Shown: positions 1-8,569, numbered from the stretch's first letter. The stretch: 34,169 bases of DNA from Burkholderiales bacterium (GCA_025981645.1 JAICXH010000022.1:1-34169); one strand, 5' to 3'. Notes: generated from the sequence alone by a model not told the origin. Numbers and translations are program-made.

Positions 1-887
1 CGTGGTGCGAACGGACAGCCGCGCGGCACGTCGATCGGGCTTGGCACTTCGCCTTCGAGCGGAACCGCTCCGGTGCGTCGTCGCGGATCGAGCGACGGGA
101 TCGCGGCGAGGAGCGCGCGCGTGTATGGATGCGCCGGCCGCGCAAACAGGCGCTCCACCGGAGCCTCCTCGACGATGCGCCCGAGATACATCACGGCGAC
201 CGTGTCGCACATGTGCTCGACGACCGAGAGGTCGTGGCTGATGAAGATGAACGCGAGGCCGAGCTCGCGCTGCAGGCGCAGCATCAGATTGAGCACCTGG
301 CCGCGCACCGAGACGTCGAGCGCCGACACCGGCTCGTCGGCGATGACGAGTCGGGGACCGAGCGCGAGCGCACGTGCGACGCCGATGCGCTGGCGCTGTC
401 CGCCGGAGAACTCGCTCGGATAGCGGTCGACCGTCGTCGCGTCGAGCCCGACCGTTTCGAGAAGCTCGCGCACGCGTTCCTGTTGTTCCGCACGTGAGCC
501 GATCCGATGGACGACGAGCGGTTCGCGCACGATCTCGCCGACCGTCATGCGCGGGTTGAGCGACGAGTACGGGTCCTGGAACACCATCTGGATCTCGCGG
601 CGCAGTCGCTGGAGCTCGTCCCCATGCGCTCGGGCAAGGTCGCGGCCGTCGAACGCCACCGTGCCGCGCGTCGGCGTCTCGAGCCGCATCAGCGTGCGCC
701 CCAGCGTCGATTTTCCGCAGCCAGACTCTCCGACGAGACCGAGCGTGCGCTGCGACTCGACCGCGAGGCTCACCCCGTCGACCGCCCTGATCGCACCGAT
801 CGAGCGACCCCAGACGCCGCCGCGTACCGGGTAGTGCTTGCAGACGTCGTCTGCGACGAGAAGTGGTGCCGCGATCCCCGCGTTCAC
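1..887 (-). CDS. Peptide ABC transporter ATP-binding protein, OppF/DppF-like (3' end beyond window)
   Basis: This is the second ATPase of the peptide importer encoded at 1-6266, hydrolysing ATP at the cytoplasmic face of the membrane. The start is GTG at 887, whose GTGA overlaps the TGA stop of the upstream ATPase gene, so coupled translation is likely. Visible motifs are Walker A GESGCGKS (residues about 53-60), the Q-loop in MVFQDPYSSLNPR, the ABC signature FSGGQRQRI, Walker B LVIADEPVSALD and the switch histidine in ISHDLSVVEH. The region past the nucleotide-binding domain (PAHPYTRALLAAIP) is typical of the oligopeptide-binding C-terminal extension of OppD/F proteins. About 295 codons are inside the window and the C-terminus runs off the left edge. 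In E. coli YejF this half is fused to the preceding ATPase; here the two are separate genes. The family assignment is firm and the substrate is not determined. Confidence 0.93.
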   Translation of the reverse strand, partial: MNAGIAAPLLVADDVCKHYPVRGGVWGRSIGAIRAVDGVSLAVESQRTLGLVGESGCGKSTLGRTLMRLETPTRGTVAFDGRDLARAHGDELQRLRREIQMVFQDPYSSLNPRMTVGEIVREPLVVHRIGSRAEQQERVRELLETVGLDATTVDRYPSEFSGGQRQRIGVARALALGPRLVIADEPVSALDVSVRGQVLNLMLRLQRELGLAFIFISHDLSVVEHMCDTVAVMYLGRIVEEAPVERLFARPAHPYTRALLAAIPSLDPRRRTGAVPLEGEVPSPIDVPRGCPFAP

Positions 888-1897
888 GCCGTTTCCCGGT
901 CGATTGTCGAAGCGGTGAGCGGAAAGTGGCAGGCGACTGGATGGTCGCCATCGGGGGGCAGGCGAGGATCGACATCGAGGCAGCGCTGCGCCGAGCCGGG
1001 ATCGAGTTGCCGGTGGTGCGTGCAGCGCGCGGCGAAGCGGCAGCCCCGGGGTGGTGCGAGCATCGACGGGACGGTCCCCTCGATCGTGGCCAGCGCGCTT
1101 TTGCGCGCGCGACCCGGTCGCGGGAGGCTCGCAAGCAGGCCGTGCGTGTACGGATGCCGCGGCCGCTCGAACACGTCGACGACGCTGCCGCGTTCGACGA
1201 CCCTACCGGCGTACATCACCGCGACCGTGTCGCACATCTCGGCGATCACCCCCATGTCGTGCGTGATGAAAAGCACCGACGTCTCGCTCTCGCGCTGCAG
1301 CTCGCGGATGAGATGGAGGATCTGCGCCTGCACGGTAACGTCGAGCGCCGTGGTCGGCTCGTCGGCGATGAGCAGTCGCGGCCGGCACAGCAGTGCCATC
1401 GCGATCATCACGCGCTGCTTCATGCCGCCCGACAGCTCGTGTGGATATTGGTCTAGGCGCGTCATCGGGTCGGGGATGCCGATTGCGCCCAGCATCGCGG
1501 CCGACCGCTCGCGCGCAGCGCCGTGCGCGAGGCCGAAGCGCAAAGCGAGCACTTCGCGGAGCTGCCGGCCGATCGTGAACACTGGATTGAGCGCGGTCAT
1601 CGGATCCTGGAACACCATCGCGATGTCGCGCCCCCGGATCTCGGGGAGTACGTCGCGGCGCATCGACAGGATGTCGGCGCTGTCGAAGCGGATCGCTCCC
1701 CCGAGGTAGCGGCCAGGCGGCACCGGCACGAGCCGCAGTACCGAGGCTGCGGTGACGCTCTTGCCGCAGCCAGACTCGCCGACGAGACCGAGCGTCCGGC
1801 CGCGCTCGACCGAGAGCGACACGCCGTCGACCGCGCGGACCAGCCCCGCCTCGGTGTCGAAGCCGACCTCGAGCTCGTCGATTTCGAGCAGGCTCAC
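884..1897 (-). CDS. Peptide ABC transporter ATP-binding protein, OppD/DppD-like
   Basis: This 337-residue cytoplasmic ATPase is the first of two in the operon. Walker A GESGCGKS lies at residues 40-47, the signature is LSGGMKQRV, Walker B is LLIADEPTTALD, and the switch histidine is in FITHDMGVIAE. The C-terminal oligopeptide-type extension contains HPYTHGLLASLPRPG and the cysteine-bearing stretch GCRFAARC; OppD/DppD proteins usually carry such a cysteine motif. The start ATG at 1897 lies 9 nt after the stop of the substrate-binding protein gene, and the stop overlaps the next ATPase start, so all five genes look like one transcription unit. The family call is strong. The operon context (YejB/YejE-like permeases) suggests import of oligopeptides or peptide-like compounds. 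Confidence 0.95.
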   Translation of the reverse strand: MSLLEIDELEVGFDTEAGLVRAVDGVSLSVERGRTLGLVGESGCGKSVTAASVLRLVPVPPGRYLGGAIRFDSADILSMRRDVLPEIRGRDIAMVFQDPMTALNPVFTIGRQLREVLALRFGLAHGAARERSAAMLGAIGIPDPMTRLDQYPHELSGGMKQRVMIAMALLCRPRLLIADEPTTALDVTVQAQILHLIRELQRESETSVLFITHDMGVIAEMCDTVAVMYAGRVVERGSVVDVFERPRHPYTHGLLASLPRPGRARKSALATIEGTVPSMLAPPRGCRFAARCTHHRQLDPGSAQRCLDVDPRLPPDGDHPVACHFPLTASTIDRETA

Positions 1898-1906
1898 GAC
1901 CAGCCC

Positions 1907-3865
1907 TCACCCACCGCTGGCCACCGCGTGGCGCAAATGGTAGTAGTCCTTGTCGATCTCGGTGTCGACCGGATACCTCTTCCCGTCGCGCATGTCGCGC
2001 GCGAGCGCCTGCTTGCGCGCGGGGTCGATCCAGTAGACGAGATAGTCGCTGAGTTGCTCGGTACGCTTCGGCAGGTAGAACTCGGGAAAGCGCAGGTAGT
2101 CCCAGTAGGCGATGCGGATGAACGGCGAGCGCCAGAACGGGATGTAAAACGCGTCGTCGTGGACGATGTCGTCGATCCGATGCATCGCCGCAAGGCGCGC
2201 CGCCGCATCGGGATCGCGCTCGTAGACCTTGATCAGCCGGTCGACCTCCGGACTGCCGAACCCCCAGATGTCGTTGTTGTTCGTCGCCTTCTGGTACTCG
2301 CTGCCGAGGTACTGGCGCGGGTCGGGGTAGAACCCGCTCGTGTAGCCGACGAGCGTCATCTCGTACTTGCGCTCGAGCGCACGCTCGAAGGCGGCCCCGG
2401 GTTCGAGCAGGCGCAGTTGCATGTCGACGCCCGCGCGCCGGAAATCCTGCTGGATCACCGTGAGGTGGCGCTCGAGGCCCTGGCTGCCGTAGATCACGCT
2501 GAAGCTCGCCTTCTCACCGCGCTCGTTCACCAGTACGTCGGCGGTGTCCGACCGCGTAAAGACGATTCCGCGCACCGTGTTCCAGAGCTGGCCGAAGAAG
2601 CCCTGCGGACGCAACTCGGCCGGGCGATGGTAGCCGGCGCGCGCGAGCTCGGCCCGCGCGAACTCCGGGTGGAACCCGTACGGCTTCAGCTTCGGATCGG
2701 CGAAGGGCGTTCCCTCGAAGAACGACACCGTTCTGAAATACTCGTCGAACATCAGGTTGCGGTTGACCCGTTCGAAGTTGAACAGGTATTGCATCGCCCT
2801 CCTGAAGTGCAGGTTGCCGAAGATCGGCGCTTCGAGGTTCATGTGCAGGCCGAATACGCCGGAGGGCGTGTCGACCATCACGCGCGCGCGTCGCAGCCAC
2901 CCGTTGTTCACGGCAGGAAAGTCGTAATCCTCGTGCCAGGCGCGGGCGGATCCCTCGGTGATGACATCGAGCTCGCCGCGACGCAGGTAGTCGAGGCCGC
3001 GCCCCTCGGGGATCACCCGCAGCGCGATGCGATCGAAGTTGTACTGACCGATGAAATAGCGACGGCCCTCGCCCCACCACTTCGGCAGCCGCTCGAAGGT
3101 CACCGACTCGCCGCGCACGACGTCGGCGATCGCGTAGGGGCCGACGGTGATCTGGAACTGATTGTTGGTGCGCTGCACCCAGCCAGCGTCGAGCTTCGTC
3201 GCATGGGCCGGCGTCGGCCACAACCCGGCAAAGTCGTACAACGGGCGCCAGCTCCATCGCGTGCCGACGATGCGAAGCGTGTGGTCGTCGATGCGATCGA
3301 CCGATTCGTAATACTGCTTCGCGTAGGTGTTGTAGAACGGATCGACGATGTGCGGCGAGCGCATCATCTGCCAGGTGAAGACGTAGTCGTCGGCGGTCAC
3401 CGGGTGGCCGTCGCTGAAGCGCGCCTCCGGATCGAGCTTGAAGTAGATCGTGCGTTGATCGCCCTGCACCGACCAGTGGGTCGCCATCATCGGGATGTAG
3501 CGATCGGTGACCGGATGCCGCTGGACGAGGGTGAAATTGAAGGTGAAGAGACGGTTCCACGCCGCGAAGAAGTCGTTCGAGTTCGGGCCCATCAGCCGGA
3601 AGGTGAGCGGATAGGCGCCGAGCTCGTAGCGCAGCGTCCCGCCGCGAATCGCCTGCGGCGACCCGATCAGCGGCTCGTCGTTGTTGGTCTCCCAGCGAAC
3701 GTCCGGCGGCAGCATCGGCGGGCTCGCGAGTGCGCCGGTTGCCGGAGCGAGATCATCCCGCACCACCGGCTCGGCAACGGCAGCACGCGCTGCGCCGCCC
3801 GGCGGAACCAGTGCTCCGGCAATCGCTGCCGCGAAGGCGCCGAGCACACGGCGGCGCTCATTCAT
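1907..3865 (-). CDS. Extracellular solute-binding protein, family 5 (YejA-like)
   Basis: This is the periplasmic substrate receptor for the adjacent ABC importer. I take ATG at 3865 (MNERRRVL...) as the start because it overlaps the permease stop by 8 nt. An in-frame ATG three codons upstream is possible. The N-terminus has arginines followed by a hydrophobic, alanine-rich stretch, consistent with a Sec or Tat-like signal peptide. The mature protein shows SBP family 5 landmarks: RGGTLRYELGAYP near the N-terminus, FKLDPEARFSDGHPVTADDYVFTWQ, and a late YQKATNNNDIWGFGSPEVDRL segment. At about 652 residues it is longer than typical DppA/OppA and closer to YejA. The gene lies after both permeases, whereas E. 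coli yejA comes first. The ligand is unknown. Confidence 0.9.
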   Translation of the reverse strand: MNERRRVLGAFAAAIAGALVPPGGAARAAVAEPVVRDDLAPATGALASPPMLPPDVRWETNNDEPLIGSPQAIRGGTLRYELGAYPLTFRLMGPNSNDFFAAWNRLFTFNFTLVQRHPVTDRYIPMMATHWSVQGDQRTIYFKLDPEARFSDGHPVTADDYVFTWQMMRSPHIVDPFYNTYAKQYYESVDRIDDHTLRIVGTRWSWRPLYDFAGLWPTPAHATKLDAGWVQRTNNQFQITVGPYAIADVVRGESVTFERLPKWWGEGRRYFIGQYNFDRIALRVIPEGRGLDYLRRGELDVITEGSARAWHEDYDFPAVNNGWLRRARVMVDTPSGVFGLHMNLEAPIFGNLHFRRAMQYLFNFERVNRNLMFDEYFRTVSFFEGTPFADPKLKPYGFHPEFARAELARAGYHRPAELRPQGFFGQLWNTVRGIVFTRSDTADVLVNERGEKASFSVIYGSQGLERHLTVIQQDFRRAGVDMQLRLLEPGAAFERALERKYEMTLVGYTSGFYPDPRQYLGSEYQKATNNNDIWGFGSPEVDRLIKVYERDPDAAARLAAMHRIDDIVHDDAFYIPFWRSPFIRIAYWDYLRFPEFYLPKRTEQLSDYLVYWIDPARKQALARDMRDGKRYPVDTEIDKDYYHLRHAVASGG

Positions 3866-5222
3866 AGCGCGCATAGGGTTTGGGATCGAAGGCCTCGCGC
3901 ACCGATTCGCCGATGAACACGACGAGTACCAGCGTCACCGTCAGCGCACAGAACGGTGCGAGCGTCAGCCACAGCTTGTCGCGGTTGGACGCCTCGAGCG
4001 CTTGGCCGATCAGCTCGCCCCAGCTCGGCGTCGGTGCAGGCAGCCCATAGCCGAGGTAGTCGAGACCGGTCAGCGCGAAGATCGCGCCGACCACCGCGAA
4101 CGGAGTGAACGTCACCAGCGGCGTCAGGCAGTTCGGCAACAGGTGCCTGAACACGATCCTGAAGTGCGACGCACCGTAGGACTTCGCGGCGAGGCAGTAC
4201 TCGCGTGTCTTCTCCCGATACATCTCGGTGCGCATGAAGAAGGTGATCGCGATCCACTGGAACAGCGACAGGATGGCGATCAGCAGCCAGAAGGTCGGCT
4301 GGAACAGCGCAGCGATCACGATGACGACGTAGAGAAACGGAACGGCGATAAGCACCTCGATCACGCGCTGGCTGACGAGGTCGAAGCGACCGCCCAGATA
4401 GCCCTGCAGGCTGCCGACGATCGTGCCGATCACCTGGCCGGTCAGGACGAGGAACAGGGCGAAGAAGATCGAGATCCTGAACCCGTAGAGAAGGCGCGCA
4501 GCAACGTCCCTGCCCTGCGAGTCGGTGCCGAGATAGTGGCGGCGTCTGAGGTCGGGCGGGTTCGGTGGCGACGTCCCGAGCCCGGCAAGCGACGCCATCG
4601 TGCCGCTTCGCGCGAGGTCGCCGAGCGTTCGCTTTGGGTGGCCGTCGTGCGCCGCGAGCAATGCGTCGATCTTCCCGTCGTCGATCGCCGCGGCGAGCCC
4701 GTCGAGTCCGTCACGCAGCGCGAGCCATTCGGCCTCGCCACGGCGACCGGCATCGAGCGCCTGCTGGATGTCGTTCAGGATCTCGTTCGCCCAGAAGTCG
4801 CTCTGATATGGGTTCCACGGGATCGGCGGCATCACCACGACATCGTCGCGATCGGGATATCTCGCGGCGAGCGCGGCACGGGCTGCGGGGTCGGAGCCCG
4901 ACGCGGTACGGCCGCGCGCGTAGAGCAGCCGTTCGGTTCGCCACTCGCGCTGCAGCCGGTAGTAGTCGGTCTCGATGTTCGCGCTGTCCCACCCCGCCGG
5001 GGGCGCTTGGCCGAAGGTCCGCATCGGGTAGTACTGGAACGTCGGCAGGTACAGCGTGCCCCGGTACCAGACGGCGATCGCACGGCTCTCGGCGAGATAG
5101 GGTGCGAACACCGCGAGCACCATCGCGGCCAGCAGGACGACGAGCGCGTAATAGCCGCGCCGGATGCGCCGGAAGCGCGCAAAGCGTCGGCGCGTGAGCG
5201 GATCGAGCCGCGGCCAGCGCAT
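3858..5222 (-). CDS. ABC transporter permease, YejE/OppC-like
   Basis: This 454-residue inner-membrane permease is the C-type partner of the importer. It begins with a basic segment and a first membrane helix (YYALVVLLAAMVLAVFAPYLA). A large soluble loop follows, of roughly 200 residues, before LGTDSQGRDVAARLLYGFRISIFF opens the BPD_transp_1 permease domain. The EAA-type loop contains AAKSYGASHFRIVFRHLLPN. The C-terminus FIGESVREAFDPKP resembles that of E. coli YejE. YejE in E. coli is about 340 residues, so the soluble loop carries around 100 extra residues. The start is 3 nt downstream of the yejB-like stop and the stop overlaps the binding-protein start. Confidence 0.93.
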   Translation of the reverse strand: MRWPRLDPLTRRRFARFRRIRRGYYALVVLLAAMVLAVFAPYLAESRAIAVWYRGTLYLPTFQYYPMRTFGQAPPAGWDSANIETDYYRLQREWRTERLLYARGRTASGSDPAARAALAARYPDRDDVVVMPPIPWNPYQSDFWANEILNDIQQALDAGRRGEAEWLALRDGLDGLAAAIDDGKIDALLAAHDGHPKRTLGDLARSGTMASLAGLGTSPPNPPDLRRRHYLGTDSQGRDVAARLLYGFRISIFFALFLVLTGQVIGTIVGSLQGYLGGRFDLVSQRVIEVLIAVPFLYVVIVIAALFQPTFWLLIAILSLFQWIAITFFMRTEMYREKTREYCLAAKSYGASHFRIVFRHLLPNCLTPLVTFTPFAVVGAIFALTGLDYLGYGLPAPTPSWGELIGQALEASNRDKLWLTLAPFCALTVTLVLVVFIGESVREAFDPKPYARYE

Positions 5223-5225
5223 CGG

Positions 5226-6266
5226 CTACTCGAAGCGCACCCGCGGATCGACGGACGCCACCGCGAGATCCGACATCAGGTTGCCGAGCATCAGGATGAC
5301 GCTCGAGATGACGATGAACCCCAGCACGACCGGGAAGTCGCGCGTCTGGATCGCCTCGAACGCGAGCAGGCCCACGCCCGGGATGTTGAACACGCGTTCG
5401 ATCAGGAAGCTTCCGGTGAGGAAGATCCCGAGCAGACTCCCCGCGGTGGTGGCGATCGGGATCAGCGAATTGCGCAGCGCATGCACGAACACCGCACGCC
5501 GCCAGCCGAGTCCCTTGGCAAGCGCGGTCTTCACGTAGTCGGCGCTCATGTTCTCGACGAGACTGTTCTTCATCAGCATCGTGGTCACGGCGAACGAGCC
5601 GGCGAGATAGGCGATCAGCGGAAGCACCGAGTGCCAGGCGATGTCGCCCGCGTGCGCCCAGAAGCCGAGATGCGCAGCGCCCGCCGACTCGAATCCGCCG
5701 AGCGGAAAGATCGACCATCGCACCGCGAACAGGTTGCTCAGCACGGCGCCGAGTGCGAACCCTGGGATCGCGTAGCCGATGAAGATCAGCACCGAGGAGA
5801 GCGTGTCGACGCGCGTCCGGTGTCGCAGCGCCTTCAGCATGCCGAGCGGAATGCAGATCCCGTAGGTGAAGATCGCCGTGATGATCCCGTAGTAGATCGA
5901 CACCGGGAGTCGATCCGCGATGACCTGGATCACCGGCGCGTTGTAGCGGAACGACGTGCCGAAATCGAGGCGCAGCGTCTTCGCGAGCCAGTCGCCGTAG
6001 GCGACCGGCAGCGGCTTGTCGAAGCCGTAGAAGCGCTTGAGCTGCGCGAGCTGCTCGTCGGGAATCGTGAGCTGGATCCTGCCCCCTCCTCCGCCCATCT
6101 CCGCCCTGCCTGCGCCGGCAAGCGCCATCCGGAGCTGGTCGATTGGGCCGCCGGGGACGAGCTGGCAGAGGAGGAAGCTGACGAAGGTGATGCCGATGAA
6201 CGTCGGAATCATCAGCATGAGGCGGCGCAGAACGTAATCGCGCAGCGCTTCGCCGCGCGACTTCAT
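5226..6266 (-). CDS. ABC transporter permease, YejB/OppB-like
   Basis: This 346-residue inner-membrane permease is the first gene of the importer operon. The N-terminus VLRRLMLMIPTFIGITFVSF and CQLVPGGPIDQ match the OppB/YejB pattern. It continues with YGFDKPLPVAYGDWL, DFGTSFRYN, the EAA loop (VKTALAKGLGWRRAVFVHALRNS) and a C-terminus VDPRVRFE closely resembling YejB (LVDPRIDFE). A glycine-rich insert sits in the first periplasmic loop, where YejB also has extra sequence. No clear Shine-Dalgarno sequence precedes the ATG at 6266. The upstream region holds an FNR-type box (6461-6474) and a possible -10 (TACTAT, 6395-6390 on this strand), so oxygen-responsive control is conceivable but unproven. 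Confidence 0.94.
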   Translation of the reverse strand: MKSRGEALRDYVLRRLMLMIPTFIGITFVSFLLCQLVPGGPIDQLRMALAGAGRAEMGGGGGRIQLTIPDEQLAQLKRFYGFDKPLPVAYGDWLAKTLRLDFGTSFRYNAPVIQVIADRLPVSIYYGIITAIFTYGICIPLGMLKALRHRTRVDTLSSVLIFIGYAIPGFALGAVLSNLFAVRWSIFPLGGFESAGAAHLGFWAHAGDIAWHSVLPLIAYLAGSFAVTTMLMKNSLVENMSADYVKTALAKGLGWRRAVFVHALRNSLIPIATTAGSLLGIFLTGSFLIERVFNIPGVGLLAFEAIQTRDFPVVLGFIVISSVILMLGNLMSDLAVASVDPRVRFE

Positions 6267-6389
6267 CGGCGGGCCCCGGTCACGAGCGATGCCCGGTCAC
6301 CCATGGCTCGCGAGTGGGTCGGGGTGGATGATCGTTGCCGCGGTGCGGACAAGGAGGGTCAGCGTCTGGCCCGGGCGCGGCATGGGCGC

Positions 6390-6395
6390 ATAGTA
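6390..6395 (-). promoter_or_regulatory. Candidate -10 element for the yejB-like operon
   Basis: TACTAT on the minus strand matches four of six positions of the sigma-70 -10 consensus in otherwise GC-rich DNA, about 120 nt upstream of the permease start. There is no good -35. A start site near 6383 would put the FNR-type box at 6461-6474 at about -84, close to a class I activator position. This is a weak call. Confidence 0.25.
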
Positions 6396-6460
6396 ACCCA
6401 GGATATTCGCGGCACCGGCGTCGACCCCGGCCTCGACGAACCGACACCGCGGCGGCGGGC

Positions 6461-6474
6461 TTGACCCAGATCAA
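6461..6474. promoter_or_regulatory. FNR/ANR-type operator, box 1
   Basis: The sequence TTGACCCAGATCAA fits the CRP/FNR-family dyad TTGA(T/C)-N4-(A/G)TCAA. It is one of only three such matches found in this window, and all three are intergenic. No -10 hexamer sits at the spacing expected of a class II promoter on either strand. It could therefore serve as an upstream site for one of the flanking operons or be left over from a lost gene. Confidence 0.7.
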
Positions 6475-6501
6475 CCGGCTGAGGCGCACGACGGTGGGCC
6501 G

Positions 6502-6529
6502 AAAGCCCCGGCAGACCCGCTGGGGCTTT
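6502..6529. terminator. Hairpin with perfect 8-bp stem, terminator-like
   Basis: AAAGCCCC and GGGGCTTT form a perfect inverted repeat separated by 12 nt, with A/T-rich stem ends typical of bidirectional terminators. No gene now reads into it: both flanking operons diverge from this region. It may be the leftover terminator of a deleted gene that started near FNR box 1. Confidence 0.5.
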
Positions 6530-6576
6530 CTCTGTTGGGCGACGCGCCGCGAAGCGTCGGCTCCGCTCGCCCGACG

Positions 6577-6590
6577 TTGACTGCCATCAA
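6577..6590 (+). promoter_or_regulatory. FNR/ANR-type operator, box 2, class II position
   Basis: TTGACTGCCATCAA is a symmetrical FNR-family dyad. Its centre (6583.5) is 41.5 nt upstream of the start site predicted from the -10 hexamer TACGAT at 6613-6618. That is the standard class II FNR architecture, so anaerobic or low-oxygen activation of the exporter operon starting at 6633 is well supported by geometry. Confidence 0.8.
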
Positions 6591-6612
6591 CAACGCGGCT
6601 TGCGCGCGCCGC

Positions 6613-6618
6613 TACGAT
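6613..6618 (+). promoter_or_regulatory. -10 element of FNR-type promoter for the exporter operon
   Basis: TACGAT keeps the conserved first, second, fifth and sixth positions of TATAAT. The predicted start site near 6625 leaves only about 8 nt before the ATG at 6633, so the transcript would be almost leaderless. The alternative starts at 6600 (TTG) and 6621 (ATG) would lie upstream of that start site. Confidence 0.5.
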
Positions 6619-6632
6619 GGATGCGCTCCCGT

Positions 6633-7436
6633 ATGGTCAACTCCGATCCCCGCACGCGCACGCTAGTCCGATGGTCGAAGCGCGGCGCGATCCTGGCTGC
6701 GGTCGCGATCGCGGCCGTGGTCGTGTTCCGCGACGCGATCTTCGGTACGCCGGTCGCCCCGCACGCGGCCAGGCGCGCCGAGATCGTCCAGACGATCGTC
6801 GCCACCGGGCGCGTGATGACTCCGCTGCGCGTCTCGGTCGGTGCCGTGATCACCGAGCGCGTCGGGCGCATCCCCGTCGACGAAGGGCAGGCGGTGAAGG
6901 CCGGCGACGTGCTGATCGCCCTCGACGATCGCGACTAGCGCTCGGCGCTCGCCCAGGCGCAGGCGACGCTCGCCTCCGCCGAAGCGAAGCTCGCGCAAAC
7001 GGTCATCCGCGCACCCGTCGACGGCGTGCTGATCGCGCGCGAGGTCGAGGCGGGCGACGTCGTTCAACCCGGCCGCGAGCTGATGGTGCTGGCCCCCGCC
7101 GGCGAGACGCAGATAGACGTGCGCATCGACGAGAAGAACCTCGCGCAGCTCGCGATCGGCCAGCGCGCCCTCGCTTCGGCCGACGCCTTCCCCGCCGATC
7201 GCTTCACGGCAGTCCTCTTCTACATCAATCCGGGCGTCGATTCGCTGTGTGGCTCGGTCGAGATGAAGCTGCGCGTGCCCGATCCGCCGGCGTACCTTCG
7301 GCAGGACATGACGGTATCGGTCGACGTCGAGGTCGTCGCGGGCGTCAGCGACGGTGAGCGCCTCGTCCCGGCATCCTCGGGCGTGACGTCGGGCCAGCGC
7401 ATCCGCGTCGTCGCGGCATCCGCGGCGGCGTCGTGA
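6633..7436 (+). pseudogene. Periplasmic adaptor (HlyD/MacA-like), amber-interrupted and internally deleted
   Basis: The reading frame starts at ATG 6633, with a membrane anchor (AILAAVAIAAVVVF), then the first lipoyl half motif VGRIPVDEGQAVKAGDVLIALDDRD. A TAG codon at 6936-6938 stops it. The same frame continues without shift (RSALAQAQATLASAEAKLAQ, then TVIRAPVDGVLIAREVEAGD, the second lipoyl half) through a beta-barrel region to TGA at 7434-7436. In intact family members a long alpha-helical hairpin of around 80 or more residues separates the lipoyl halves; here only about 25 remain. The segment between VSVDVEV and VAGVSDGERLVPASS also seems shortened. A single C-to-T change of a glutamine codon (or G-to-A of a tryptophan codon) could have made the TAG. 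The following permease starts by GTGA overlap. It is probably non-functional as an adaptor. Confidence 0.8.
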
Positions 7437-8569
7437 GGCTCAACCCGCTCGGCCGCTTCGACGTCATCGTCGCGCTGCGCTTCATGCGCGAGGGCTTCAT
7501 GCAGACGACGCTGATCGTCCTCGGCGTTGCCCTGGGCGGCGGCGTGATCATCTTCATGTCCGCGCTGCTGTCCGGACTGCAGACGAACATCATCCACCGC
7601 ACGCTGAACTATCAGGCGCCGATTCGCATCTTCGCCCCCGACCAGGTCGCGAGGCCCCTGCGCCAGGCAGGTCCCGCGGCCGTGGCGAGCCAGGTTCAGC
7701 CGCGCGCGCAGCAGCGTCGCTCGATCGACCAGTGGCAGCGCATCCGCGCCGACGCGCTGCGCATCGACGGCGTCGTCGACGCGACGCCGGTCGTCGCCGG
7801 CCCCGGCTTCGCGCAGCGCGGCGATGCTACGCGCGCCGTTTCGATCATCGGCATCGATCCGGCGTCGTACTTCAACGTGATCGCGCTCGACGAAAGGATC
7901 GTCGCCGGCACCGGCGACGTCGGGCCGACGGACATCGTGATCGGCACCGAGCTCGCCAAGGATATCGGCACCGCCGTCGGCGACAAGCTCGTCCTCGCAC
8001 TTGCCAATGGGGCGATGACGACGCTCTCGGTGCGCGGCATCTTCGACTTCGGCAGCAAGGGAATCAACGAGTCGAGCGTCTACATCGCGCTGCGCAGCGC
8101 ACAGAGCATGCTCGACCTGCCGGGCGGAGCCGCCAGCATCGACGTCAGGGTCCGCGATCCCTTTGCCGCCGAGACGATCGCCCAGCGCATCCGCGGCAGC
8201 GCCGACGTGCACGTCGACAGCTGGATCAGCGCGAACGCGCAGTTCTTCAGCGCGATGTCGGCGCAGATCCTCGCCAATACGCTGATCCGCGTGTTCGTCG
8301 GCATCACGGTCGCGCTCGGCATCGCGAGCGTGCTCGTCGTATCGGTCGTGCAGAAATCGAAGGAAATCGGCATCCTGCGCGCGATGGGGACGGCGCGGGG
8401 CCAGGTGCTGCGCGTGTTCCTGATCCAGGGCGGCGTGATGGGCCTCATCGGGGCGCTGATCGGCTCGCTGCTCGCCTGCGCGCTCGCCACGCTGCTCGGC
8501 ATTCTCGCCGCGGTCGTTCCCGCGCGACGCGCGGCGCAGCTCGACCCCGCCGTCGCGATCCGTGGCTGA
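7433..8569 (+). CDS. ABC exporter permease, FtsX/MacB/DevC-like, apparent internal deletion near C-terminus
   Basis: This is a membrane subunit of a MacAB/DevBCA-like export system. The GTG start at 7433 overlaps the adaptor stop. The protein is 378 residues: N-terminal helix ([21 protein letters not shown]), a periplasmic MacB-PCD-like domain (about residues 45-265), then the FtsX domain with helices around [20 protein letters not shown] and [19 protein letters not shown]. That segment runs directly into [21 protein letters not shown]. FtsX-domain proteins normally have an extracytoplasmic loop of tens of residues between the last two helices; here it seems missing, which would merge helices 3 and 4 and alter topology. 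The frame itself is open. The next gene overlaps the stop by 8 nt. Confidence 0.85.
   Translation: MRLNPLGRFDVIVALRFMREGFMQTTLIVLGVALGGGVIIFMSALLSGLQTNIIHRTLNYQAPIRIFAPDQVARPLRQAGPAAVASQVQPRAQQRRSIDQWQRIRADALRIDGVVDATPVVAGPGFAQRGDATRAVSIIGIDPASYFNVIALDERIVAGTGDVGPTDIVIGTELAKDIGTAVGDKLVLALANGAMTTLSVRGIFDFGSKGINESSVYIALRSAQSMLDLPGGAASIDVRVRDPFAAETIAQRIRGSADVHVDSWISANAQFFSAMSAQILANTLIRVFVGITVALGIASVLVVSVVQKSKEIGILRAMGTARGQVLRVFLIQGGVMGLIGALIGSLLACALATLLGILAAVVPARRAAQLDPAVAIRG

Larger units (their letters stand above)
6267..6632. other. Divergent intergenic region between the importer and exporter operons
   Basis: About 366 nt without a credible gene. The short reading frames here are arginine- and proline-rich shadows with no recognisable family. 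It contains two near-identical FNR/ANR-type palindromes (6461-6474 and 6577-6590), a GC-rich hairpin between them (6502-6529), and candidate -10 hexamers for both flanking operons. Confidence 0.7.

Noticed and set aside
1523-3916. Long open frame on the plus strand opposite the binding protein and ATPase genes
   Set aside because: It is an antisense shadow caused by high GC third positions. The opposite strand encodes clear transporter motifs, and this frame shows only arginine/aspartate/histidine-rich sequence.
3681-6464. 927-codon plus-strand frame opposite the permeases
   Set aside because: Same antisense-shadow pattern, with no family features and no ribosome site.
6280-6489. 69-codon minus-strand frame upstream of the yejB-like gene
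   Set aside because: It is arginine/proline/cysteine-rich with no ribosome site, and overlaps FNR box 1 and the candidate promoter.
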